5,501 nucleotides of DNA from an uncultured Campylobacter sp. (GTDB lineage Bacteria > Campylobacterota > Campylobacteria > Campylobacterales > Campylobacteraceae): contig NZ_CALHII010000146.1 of NCBI RefSeq assembly GCF_938030815.1, positions 1 through 5,501 of the forward strand. The letters run 5' to 3'. A program made the translations under genes and the position numbers. The notes beneath the pieces were generated by a model. It made no database searches, was not told the origin of the DNA, and worked only from the letters and a program-made list of their open reading frames with translations. The number at the start of each line of letters is the position of its first letter. Position 1 is the first letter of the stretch. Below, piece by piece: positions 1-5,501 of this stretch.

Positions 1-492
1 CAGAATGTAAACGGCGTGCTTTCAGGCGATACGACGCAGGTTCTCATCGGCTTTATCGCTGTGCTTTTTGGCGTATGGATCTCGTGTCTGATTATAGGCG
101 AAATCATTTCAAAATTCTTTAAATGGAGCGGACTCGGATTTGTCGATAAGATCGGCGGTTTCGTGTTTAGCGTAAGTAAAATTTTCTTAATTTTTGCCGT
201 TATCGTTACGCTTGCAAGCGGTCCTATGTCGATGAACGAACAGACCAAAAGGTATTTTGAAAGCAGCAAAACTGCGCCGATTTTTTTAAAAATAGGAAAC
301 TGGATTTTAAATCTCAAAGACGATCCGAAGATCAAACAAAGCTTGGATTCTATCGGTTCTAAGATGGATGATAAACTCTTAAAAGATCAAAATTCTACCG
401 CCCGTATGAACTCGGATCAAAATCAAAGCACTGAACCTAGCGATTTTAACGCCAGTTCAGAAGTAAATTCTACAGAAAGGACAAAATTATGA
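1..492 (+). CDS. CvpA-family inner-membrane protein (5' end missing)
   Basis: The 3' part of a CvpA (colicin V production) family gene: 163 residues are visible and the reading frame is open to the first base, so the true start lies upstream. A GTG at 16 is in frame but is not needed as a start. Two hydrophobic segments are visible, about nt 40-110 and 151-219. The stretch GLGFVDKIGGFVFSV before the second fits the family's conserved Gly-x-x-Asp-(R/K)-x-x-Gly pattern. The remaining roughly 85 residues are hydrophilic, rich in Lys, Asp, Ser and Asn, and probably face one side of the membrane as a tail. CvpA proteins are small polytopic inner-membrane proteins linked to colicin V export and, in some bacteria, to envelope stress; the biochemical role is unresolved. 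The TGA stop overlaps the fur ATG (ATGA), so the two are probably cotranscribed and translationally coupled. Family assignment rests on membrane topology, the motif and position next to fur. Confidence 0.8.
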   Translation, partial: QNVNGVLSGDTTQVLIGFIAVLFGVWISCLIIGEIISKFFKWSGLGFVDKIGGFVFSVSKIFLIFAVIVTLASGPMSMNEQTKRYFESSKTAPIFLKIGNWILNLKDDPKIKQSLDSIGSKMDDKLLKDQNSTARMNSDQNQSTEPSDFNASSEVNSTERTKL

Positions 493-956
493 ATGCAAAA
501 ATCGAAAATTTAGAGTTTGACGCTCTAATTGTTGAGTTTAAAAAGGCACTTGCCGCTAGCGGTCTAAAATATACCAAGCAGCGCGAGGTTTTGCTCCGCA
601 CGCTTTATAACAATAACAAGCACTTCACGCCCGAGGCGCTTCATAACGAGATCAAAGCGAAATTTCCGGAGCTAAACGTAGGCATAGCGACGGTGTATCG
701 CACCTTAAATTTATTAGAGGATTCGGGGATGGCGACGTCGATCTCATTTGGCGCACAGGGCAAGAAATTTGAGCTTGCCAACAAGCCTCACCACGACCAT
801 CTAATCTGCAAAAGCTGCAATAAGATCATAGAATTTCAAGACGCCACTATCGAGCGCAAACAGCTTGCCGTCGCCAAAGAGCACGGATTTACGCTTACGG
901 GACATATGATGCAGCTGTATGGAATTTGCCCTGAATGCGCGGCAAAAAGGAAGTAG
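489..956 (+). CDS. fur: Ferric uptake regulator Fur
   Basis: Fur is a cytoplasmic, dimeric, metal-binding transcription factor that represses iron-acquisition genes when Fe(II) is available. The 155 residues are normal for epsilonproteobacterial Fur, including a short N-terminal extension before GLKYTKQR. The winged-helix DNA-binding domain spans about 10-90, with recognition helix GIATVYRTLNLLEDSG at 65-80. The dimerization/metal domain follows, with the HHDH cluster at 101-104. Structural zinc would be held by C107/C110 and C147/C150, the only cysteines in the protein. H101, D103, E122 and H139 are candidate regulatory-site ligands. The ATG overlaps the preceding stop by 4 bases and has a good Shine-Dalgarno (AAAGGA, 476-481, 7 bases upstream). 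No promoter or Fur box is visible immediately upstream. In C. jejuni, fur is reported to be transcribed from promoters in front of upstream genes, which fits this layout. Fur rather than PerR is favoured by the closeness to C. jejuni Fur and by the lysS neighbour. Confidence 0.97.
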   Translation: MNAKIENLEFDALIVEFKKALAASGLKYTKQREVLLRTLYNNNKHFTPEALHNEIKAKFPELNVGIATVYRTLNLLEDSGMATSISFGAQGKKFELANKPHHDHLICKSCNKIIEFQDATIERKQLAVAKEHGFTLTGHMMQLYGICPECAAKRK

Positions 957-957
957 A
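944..957 (+). promoter_or_regulatory. Ribosome binding site fixing the lysS start at TTG 958
   Basis: AAGGAAG at 947-953 is a strong Shine-Dalgarno inside the last codons of fur, with 4 bases to TTG 958. It supports TTG 958 over the in-frame ATG at 919, which would add 13 residues wholly inside fur with no match to LysS. The first residues from 958 (MFDSQLEIQRIDKA) align with the usual MFD-type start of Campylobacter LysS. Confidence 0.8.
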
Positions 958-2454
958 TTGTTTGATAGCCAGTTAGAAATCCAAAGGATAGATAAGGCGT
1001 CGGAACTTCGGAATTTAGGGGCTAATCCCTATCCGCACTTTCTAAAAAAAGATATGAGCATAGCCGAGTTTAAAGAAAAATTCGGCTTCATAAAAGATAC
1101 CGAGGATAAAAAAGCGAGCGAGGAGGTAAGCCTCGCCGGGCGGCTAAAGCTAAAGCGCGTCGCGGGCAAATCCACCTTTGCAAACATAGAGGATCAAAGC
1201 GGCAATATTCAAATTTATTACTCGCGCGACAGCATCGGCGAGGAGGATTACGCTAAATTTAAGAAAAATCTTGAAGTGGGCGATATAATTTTGGTGCGCG
1301 GATATGCTTTCGTCACCCAGACGGGCGAGTTTTCGATCCATGCTAGCAAAATAACGCTCGCGTCTAAGGCGATTTCTCCGCTTCCGGAGAAATTTCACGG
1401 CTTAACCGACATCGAGATGCGCTACCGCCAAAGATACCTCGATATGATAATGAACCCCGAGATCCGCGAGGATTTTATCAAGCGCTCGATCATCGTGAGC
1501 GAGATCCGCAGCTTTTTTGAGAAGCACGGATTTTTGGAGGTCGAAACGCCGATGATGCACCCTATCGCGGGCGGCGCGAACGCTAAGCCTTTCATCACGC
1601 ATCACAACGCCCTAGACGTCGATCGCTACCTGCGTATCGCGCCGGAGCTCTATCTTAAGCGCCTCGTCGTAGGCGGCATGGAGGCGGTCTTTGAGATCAA
1701 TCGAAATTTCCGCAACGAGGGTATGGACCTGACGCACAATCCGGAGTTTACCAGCATAGAATTCTACTGGGCGTGGCATGATTATAACGACGCGATGAAC
1801 CTAACCGAGGAGCTATTTAAAGCGCTGTTTAAGAGGCTCGGGCTAGGCGAAATTTTAACTTACGATGAGCGCGAGATCGATTTTTCAAAGCCTTTTGCGC
1901 GCATAAAGTATCTCGACGCGCTTACGCAGATAGGCGGCATTGAGCCGCAGATCGTAAATGATCGCGAAAAGATCATCGCCAAACTCAAAGCCGATAAATT
2001 TGAAGTCAATGAAAAGCTCGATCTAGGCCACCTGCAGAGCGAACTTTTTGATAATTACGTAGAAGCTAAGCTCATAAATCCGACCTTCATCGTGGATTTT
2101 CCGATCTCGATCAGCCCGCTTTCGCGCAGAAGCGACGAAAATCCGCAGATAGCCGAGAGATTTGAGCTCTACATCGCAGGCAAGGAGCTAGCCAACGCCT
2201 TTAACGAGCTGAACGATCCGCTCGATCAATACGCTAGATTTAAGGCTCAAATCGACGCTAAAAACGCGGGCGACGACGAGGCGCACGAGATGGACGAGGA
2301 TTACGTCCGCGCGCTTAGCTATGCGATGCCGCCGACTACCGGCTGGGGGCTTGGAATTGATCGCTTGGCGATGATTTTGCTGAATAAAAAATCGATCCGC
2401 GACGTGATTTTATTCCCTGCGATGAGGCCGCTAAATTTAGATAAGGAGCAGTAA
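958..2454 (+). CDS. lysS: Lysyl-tRNA synthetase, class II (LysRS)
   Basis: Charges tRNA-Lys with lysine using ATP, in the cytoplasm. From TTG 958 the protein is 498 residues, close to the about 500 usual in the family. An N-terminal OB-fold anticodon-binding domain covers about 57-145 (AGRLKLKRVAGKSTFANIED starts at residue 60). It is followed by the class II catalytic core. Motif 1 ends in VETP with Pro198. Motif 2 is FRNEG with Arg252 and Glu254. Motif 3 is GWGLGIDRL at 462-470 with the ATP-binding Arg469. Between motifs 2 and 3, the AGKELANAFNELNDP and GDDEAHEMDEDYVRAL stretches are typical of LysRS active sites. The start is TTG, one base after the fur stop, with a strong Shine-Dalgarno in the end of fur; an ATG at 919 is rejected. 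The stop overlaps the glyA start by one base. All class-defining residues are present and nothing suggests decay. Confidence 0.97.
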   Translation: MFDSQLEIQRIDKASELRNLGANPYPHFLKKDMSIAEFKEKFGFIKDTEDKKASEEVSLAGRLKLKRVAGKSTFANIEDQSGNIQIYYSRDSIGEEDYAKFKKNLEVGDIILVRGYAFVTQTGEFSIHASKITLASKAISPLPEKFHGLTDIEMRYRQRYLDMIMNPEIREDFIKRSIIVSEIRSFFEKHGFLEVETPMMHPIAGGANAKPFITHHNALDVDRYLRIAPELYLKRLVVGGMEAVFEINRNFRNEGMDLTHNPEFTSIEFYWAWHDYNDAMNLTEELFKALFKRLGLGEILTYDEREIDFSKPFARIKYLDALTQIGGIEPQIVNDREKIIAKLKADKFEVNEKLDLGHLQSELFDNYVEAKLINPTFIVDFPISISPLSRRSDENPQIAERFELYIAGKELANAFNELNDPLDQYARFKAQIDAKNAGDDEAHEMDEDYVRALSYAMPPTTGWGLGIDRLAMILLNKKSIRDVILFPAMRPLNLDKEQ

Positions 2455-3701
2455 TGTCAAATTTAGAAAAATTCGATAATGAAATTTTTAGTTTAACCAA
2501 CAAAGAGCTTGCCCGCCAGTGCGATTATTTGGAGATGATCGCGAGCGAAAATTTCACCTATCCCGAGGTGATGGAGGCGATGGGCTCGGTGCTAACGAAC
2601 AAATACGCCGAGGGTTATCCCGGTAAGCGCTACTACGGCGGCTGCGAGTTCGTAGACGAGATCGAGCAGATCGCGATCGATCGCTGCAAAAAGCTCTTCG
2701 GCTGTGAGTTTGCAAACGTTCAGCCAAACAGCGGCAGCCAAGCCAACCAGGGCGTATATGCCGCGTTTTTGAAACCGGGCGAGAAAATTTTAGGTATGTC
2801 GCTTAGCCACGGCGGCCATTTGACGCACGGTGCGAAGGTCTCAAGCAGCGGAAAGATGTATGAGAGCTTCGAGTACGGCGTGGAGCTCAACGGCCGCATA
2901 AACTACGATAAGGTGCTTGAGATCGCTCAGATCGTAAAACCAAAGATGATCGTTTGCGGTGCGAGCGCCTATACGCGCGAGATAGATTTCGCCAAATTTA
3001 GGCAGATCGCTGATAGTGTGGGCGCGTTTCTTTTCGCCGACGTAGCACATGTTGCAGGGCTTGTCGTCGCGGGCGAACATACTAATCCGTTTCCGCACTG
3101 CCACGTCGTAAGCTCGACAACGCATAAAACGCTTCGCGGTCCGCGCGGTGGCATTATAATGACCAACGACGAGGAATTTGCTAAAAAGATCAACTCAGCG
3201 ATCTTTCCGGGTATCCAAGGCGGCCCGCTAATGCACGTCATCGCCGCAAAGGCGGTGGGCTTTAAACACAATCTAAGCCCCGAGTGGAAGGTCTATGCTA
3301 AGCAGGTCAAGGCAAACGCTAGAGTTTTGGGCGAGACGCTGGTTGGGCGCGGCTTTGATCTCGTTAGCGGCGGCACCGATAACCATCTGATTTTAATGAG
3401 CTTTTTAAATAGGGATTTTAGCGGCAAGGACGCTAGCGCCGCGCTTGAAAATGCAGGCATTACGACGAATAAAAATACCGTGCCGGGCGAGACGCGCAGC
3501 CCGTTCGTCACCAGCGGCATCCGCGTCGGAAGCCCAGCACTTACGGCGCGCGGAATGAAGGAGAAAGAATTTGAGTTTATCGGGAATAAAATCGCCGACG
3601 TGCTAAGCGACATCTCAAATTCCAAGCTTCAGGTGCAGGTCAAAGAGGAGGTGCGAGATTTGGCGCACCGCTTTATCATCTACGACCGCGCGATGTATTA
3701 A
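2454..3701 (+). CDS. glyA: Serine hydroxymethyltransferase
   Basis: PLP-dependent enzyme that interconverts serine plus tetrahydrofolate with glycine plus 5,10-methylene-tetrahydrofolate, the main source of one-carbon units. At 415 residues it is full length for bacterial GlyA. The PLP lysine is K225 in STTHKTLRGPRGG (K229 in E. coli). Asp196 and His199 in DVAHVAG contact the cofactor. Catalytic Glu53 lies in YAEGYPGKRYYGG, with Tyr51, Tyr60 and Tyr61 nearby, and Ser31 in the SEN motif. Arg357 in SGIRVGSPALTARG is the expected carboxylate-binding arginine (R363 in E. coli). The ATG overlaps the lysS stop by one base (TAATG) and has a good Shine-Dalgarno, AAGGAG at 2443-2448. This points to coupled translation with lysS, an arrangement known from C. 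jejuni and, without fur, from Helicobacter. It is the last gene of its unit and is followed by a hairpin terminator. Confidence 0.98.
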   Translation: MSNLEKFDNEIFSLTNKELARQCDYLEMIASENFTYPEVMEAMGSVLTNKYAEGYPGKRYYGGCEFVDEIEQIAIDRCKKLFGCEFANVQPNSGSQANQGVYAAFLKPGEKILGMSLSHGGHLTHGAKVSSSGKMYESFEYGVELNGRINYDKVLEIAQIVKPKMIVCGASAYTREIDFAKFRQIADSVGAFLFADVAHVAGLVVAGEHTNPFPHCHVVSSTTHKTLRGPRGGIIMTNDEEFAKKINSAIFPGIQGGPLMHVIAAKAVGFKHNLSPEWKVYAKQVKANARVLGETLVGRGFDLVSGGTDNHLILMSFLNRDFSGKDASAALENAGITTNKNTVPGETRSPFVTSGIRVGSPALTARGMKEKEFEFIGNKIADVLSDISNSKLQVQVKEEVRDLAHRFIIYDRAMY

Positions 3702-3709
3702 ATTTAATA

Positions 3710-3741
3710 AATTCGGGTAAGCTTACCCGAATTATTTATTT
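3710..3741 (+). terminator. Rho-independent terminator after glyA
   Basis: A perfect 24-base palindrome (3710-3733, AATTCGGGTA-AGCT-TACCCGAATT) starts 8 bases after the glyA stop. As RNA it forms a 10-bp stem with a four-base loop, and is followed by the moderately U-rich tail ATTTATTT. The tail is interrupted by A, so termination may be incomplete. A protein-binding operator is an alternative because the DNA is fully symmetric, but position and tail favour a terminator. Confidence 0.75.
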
Positions 3742-3770
3742 CGTAAATTTTACGTGGTAGAATTTACAAA
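3737..3770 (+). promoter_or_regulatory. Probable sigma-70 promoter for the SPOR gene and aroE
   Basis: TGGTAGAAT at 3755-3763 is an extended -10 element: TGn followed by TAGAAT, one base off TATAAT. The region just upstream is A/T-rich (TTTATTTCGTAAATTTTACG) and has no clear -35 box, the pattern described for housekeeping promoters in Campylobacter and Helicobacter. Transcription would start at about 3770, leaving a leader of about 25 bases. It sits directly after the terminator, which supports a new transcription unit. Prediction from sequence only. Confidence 0.55.
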
Positions 3771-3785
3771 GTAAATAATAATCTT

Positions 3786-3792
3786 AGGAGAG
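3786..3792 (+). promoter_or_regulatory. Strong ribosome binding site of the SPOR gene
   Basis: AGGAGAG sits 3-5 bases before ATG 3796, with the GGAG core ending 5 bases upstream. It is the best Shine-Dalgarno in the window and fixes the start. No other in-frame start precedes it after the terminator. Confidence 0.75.
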
Positions 3793-3795
3793 AGT

Positions 3796-4827
3796 ATGAA
3801 CGACAAAAATTTCGATATGAGCAGCATAGACGACATAGTGATCAATAGCGGCAATGTCGATAAGAACGCGAATTTAAAAAAAGGTCTTACCGTCGCAGCC
3901 GGCGTTGTAGTTTTATTCTTAATCATTTTAATCATAATGAAGGCTATTAATAAAGACGATATTGATACTAACGCAGGTCTTACTATGCCTAGTGAAGAAG
4001 AGCTTGCCAAAGCGGAGCAAAAGCCTGCCGTGCAAGTTCAAAAACCCGAGCCTTCGCAGCCTGAGCCTGTAGAAGTGAAATCAGAACCCAATACAGCATC
4101 TACAGCTCCAACCAAAGTAGAGATAAAAACCCAAGAGCCTAATTCCGAAAGCAAGGTCGTCGCAAGCGCTCAGCCTGAAGCACAGAAAGTAGAAATCCAA
4201 AAGCCCGAAATCAAAGAAGAGCCAAAAAAATCCGAAGTTAAAATAGAAAGTAAAAAGATTGAGCCTAAAGACGAAGCCAAAAAGTCTGAAAAAACGGATG
4301 TAAAAAAGTCCGAGCCTAAAAAAGAGTCTGCAAAAGACGAGATCAAAAAAGAACCTTCTAAAACCGAAATTAGAAAAGTCGAGCAAAAAGTAGAGCCTAA
4401 AAAAGAACCCGAAAAACAAGCAAAAACAGAAGTTAAAAAAGAGCCTTTAAAAACGGAAGCTAAAAAGGAACATGCGAAAGCTGAAGCCAAAAAAGAGCCA
4501 GCAAAACCTGAGCCTAAAAAAGAAGCTAGCAAGCCAGAGTCTAAAAGCGAGAGCATAAAAGCTGGTGTTGCGGCGAAGAGCACCAGCACCAGCGTGGCAA
4601 ATGGCAGTTATGTGCAGGTTTTCGCATCCAATGCCTACGATCCAAACGGGTCTGACACCAAAAAAATCACCAAAAAAGGCTACAGCCCAATTGCGCTGCA
4701 AACTCACGTCGGAAGCAAGAGCGTGACTAAAATTTTAGTTGGACCTTTTGAGGGAGAGGCGCTACAAAAGGCACTTAGCGATATGCGCAGCATCAATAGC
4801 GGAGCGTATATCTACCGAGTGAAATAG
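3796..4827 (+). CDS. Membrane-anchored SPOR-domain protein with Lys/Glu/Pro-rich linker
   Basis: Predicted single-pass inner-membrane protein of 343 residues. Residues 1-29 are hydrophilic and probably cytoplasmic. KKGLTVAAGVVVLFLIILII leads into one hydrophobic span, about 30-48, with no signal cleavage site evident. Residues about 49-268 form a low-complexity linker rich in Lys, Glu, Pro and Ala, partly made of nine-residue repeats (175-249). The C-terminus, 269-343, reads as a SPOR domain: it opens with SYVQVFAS, contains ILVGPFEGEALQKAL with VGPF at 315-318, and ends AYIYRVK. SPOR domains bind glycan strands stripped of stem peptides at division septa, so a role in envelope or cell division, like FtsN or DedD, is likely but inferred. 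The layout matches what I recall of C. jejuni Cj0404. It begins a new transcription unit with its own promoter and strong Shine-Dalgarno. Its TAG stop overlaps the aroE GTG. The A-rich base composition follows from the Lys/Glu codons and need not mean transfer. Confidence 0.88.
   Translation: MNDKNFDMSSIDDIVINSGNVDKNANLKKGLTVAAGVVVLFLIILIIMKAINKDDIDTNAGLTMPSEEELAKAEQKPAVQVQKPEPSQPEPVEVKSEPNTASTAPTKVEIKTQEPNSESKVVASAQPEAQKVEIQKPEIKEEPKKSEVKIESKKIEPKDEAKKSEKTDVKKSEPKKESAKDEIKKEPSKTEIRKVEQKVEPKKEPEKQAKTEVKKEPLKTEAKKEHAKAEAKKEPAKPEPKKEASKPESKSESIKAGVAAKSTSTSVANGSYVQVFASNAYDPNGSDTKKITKKGYSPIALQTHVGSKSVTKILVGPFEGEALQKALSDMRSINSGAYIYRVK
4318..4542 (+). repeat. Degenerate 27-base tandem repeats coding for nine-residue KKEPxKxEx units
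   Basis: Residues 175-249 of the SPOR protein can be split into successive units: KKESAKDEI, KKEPSKTEI, RKVEQKVEP, KKEPEKQAKTEV (three residues longer), KKEPLKTEA, KKEHAKAEA, KKEPAKPEP and KKEASKPES. The consensus is Lys-Lys-Glu-Pro-x-Lys-x-Glu-x, with each unit 27 bases long except the 36-base fourth one. The DNA copies have diverged (AAA/AAG, GAA/GAG, CCT/CCA/CCC), so the array looks old rather than freshly expanded. Unit boundaries were assigned by eye. Confidence 0.75.
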
Positions 4828-5501
4828 TGGACAGATTTGCGGTTTTCGGCAACCCGATCGCCCACTCTCTCTCGCCGCTACTTCATAATTACGCGATAAA
4901 ATTTTTGGAGCTGGACGCCTACTACGGGCGAGTTTTGCTGCAGCGCGGCGAGGAGCTGCGAGCTAAATTTGAAACTTTAGGGCTTACGGGCGCGAACGTA
5001 ACCGTGCCTTTTAAGCTCGACGCATTTAAAGCATGCGACATCCTAAGTGAGGCGGCTAAGCAGATCGGCTCGGTAAACACGCTAGTGCTAAAAGGCGACG
5101 TGCTGCACGGCTTTAACACCGACGCGCAAGGCTTTTTCTGCGCGATTTTGGGCTTTGGTGAGATTCGCAATGCGCTTATTTTAGGTGCGGGCGGCACGAC
5201 GCGAGCGATCGGCTACGCGCTAGGCGAAAACGGCGTGAAATTTGACATCCTAAATCGCAGCGCAAAAGATTTTGACTTCGGCTGCGAGGAATTTTTTACC
5301 TATGAAAATTTTAGATCCAAAGACTACGATCTGATCGTCAATGCCACTGGCGCGGGACTCAAAGATGACGCGCTGCCTGCGCCCGAGGGGGTAATAGATG
5401 AAATTTTATCCCGCGCAAAATTTGCCTTTGATGCGATCTACGGCAAGCAGACTTCGTTTTTACAAGCCGCGCGTGCAAAAAATCTACCCGCAAAAGACGG
5501 C
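4827..5501 (+). CDS. aroE: Shikimate dehydrogenase AroE (3' end missing)
   Basis: Catalyses NADPH-dependent reduction of 3-dehydroshikimate to shikimate, the fourth step of the shikimate pathway to chorismate and the aromatic amino acids; cytoplasmic. The first 225 residues are visible out of an expected roughly 260-270, and the frame is open to the right edge. The shikimate site is complete: SLS at 14-16 in GNPIAHSLSP, catalytic Lys63 in NVTVPFK, Asn84 in SVNTL and Asp99 in NTDAQGF. The NADP-binding loop is GAGGTTR at 120-126, and NRS at 143-145 supplies the usual Arg for the 2'-phosphate. NATG at 172-175 replaces the more common NATS. DAIYGKQTSFL (from 202) is the family's D-x-x-Y...T motif in the shorter form I recall from Helicobacter. 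The start is GTG, chosen because the first residues MDRFAVFGNP match the family N-terminus; it overlaps the previous stop (TAGTG). Only a weak Shine-Dalgarno (GAG, 4817-4819) precedes it, so coupled reinitiation is likely. Confidence 0.95.
   Translation, partial: MDRFAVFGNPIAHSLSPLLHNYAIKFLELDAYYGRVLLQRGEELRAKFETLGLTGANVTVPFKLDAFKACDILSEAAKQIGSVNTLVLKGDVLHGFNTDAQGFFCAILGFGEIRNALILGAGGTTRAIGYALGENGVKFDILNRSAKDFDFGCEEFFTYENFRSKDYDLIVNATGAGLKDDALPAPEGVIDEILSRAKFAFDAIYGKQTSFLQAARAKNLPAKDG

Noticed and set aside
919..957. ATG 919 as the lysS start
   Set aside because: It lies inside fur, has no good ribosome binding site, and the 13 added residues do not resemble LysRS; TTG 958 has a strong Shine-Dalgarno and matches the family N-terminus.
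2673..2684. 12-base palindrome GCGATCGATCGC, similar to the cyanobacterial HIP1 element
   Set aside because: It lies in a conserved coding part of glyA (EQIAIDRC) and follows from GAT/ATC/CGC codon use, which is common throughout the window; single occurrence.
2841..3625. Several - strand open frames across glyA (and similar ones across lysS and aroE)
   Set aside because: Each lies wholly within a well-supported + strand gene, shows no family resemblance and has no start signals.
3771..3785. Possible Fur box in GTAAATAATAATCTT before the SPOR gene
   Set aside because: Only loose A/T-rich half-site similarity and no inverted symmetry of the Fur-box kind; A/T-rich leaders of this type are common.
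4072..4560. Horizontal acquisition suggested by the base-composition shift inside the SPOR gene
   Set aside because: The A-rich shift is explained by Lys and Glu codons; the flanking domains and gene order fit vertical inheritance.
4081..4589. Long open frames on the - strand opposite the SPOR gene, rich in Phe, Leu and Ser
   Set aside because: They are the antisense reading of Lys/Glu/Pro-rich codons (AAA gives Phe, GAA/GAG gives Phe/Leu/Ser by frame). They have no ribosome binding site and no recognisable domain.
1..5501. Search for CRISPR arrays, tRNA/rRNA genes, insertion sequences, toxin-antitoxin or defence genes
   Set aside because: No spaced direct repeats, tRNA-like cloverleaf, transposase or terminal inverted repeats were seen; nearly all bases are accounted for by six housekeeping-type genes.

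Overview
The window looks like chromosomal core sequence from a Campylobacter species with moderate GC, of the C. gracilis / C. rectus / C. showae / C. curvus kind. The evidence is the gene order cvpA-family gene, fur, lysS, glyA, SPOR-domain gene, aroE, which as I recall it matches the C. jejuni fur neighbourhood (Cj0399 to Cj0405). The proteins also read as campylobacterial orthologues, and the GC is visibly higher than the roughly 30% of C. jejuni. The species is an inference from reading; no search was run.

All genes are on the + strand and packed into two apparent transcription units. Unit 1 (1 to about 3740) holds the 3' part of a CvpA-family membrane protein gene, cut by the window edge, then fur (iron-responsive repressor), lysS (lysyl-tRNA synthetase, starting at TTG 958) and glyA (serine hydroxymethyltransferase). 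The junctions are ATGA (4-base overlap), TAG-A-TTG (1-base gap) and TAATG (1-base overlap), so translation is probably coupled along the unit. No promoter is visible inside it; its promoters should lie upstream of the window. It ends in a perfect 24-base palindrome that can form a terminator hairpin.

Unit 2 (about 3755 onward) has a plausible extended -10 promoter and a strong Shine-Dalgarno. It encodes an inner-membrane protein with a long Lys/Glu/Pro-rich linker built partly of nine-residue repeats and a C-terminal peptidoglycan-binding SPOR domain. It is followed by aroE (shikimate dehydrogenase), whose GTG start overlaps the SPOR gene stop and which runs off the right edge about 40 codons short of its end.

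Functionally this is a mixed housekeeping cluster: iron regulation, tRNA charging, one-carbon metabolism, cell-envelope/division and aromatic amino-acid biosynthesis. I see no mobile element, CRISPR array, RNA gene or novel multi-gene system. The less ordinary points are the repeat linker of the SPOR protein, A-rich slippery heptamers inside it, the non-ATG coupled starts of lysS and aroE, and the promoter/terminator boundary after glyA where C. jejuni has an additional small gene.
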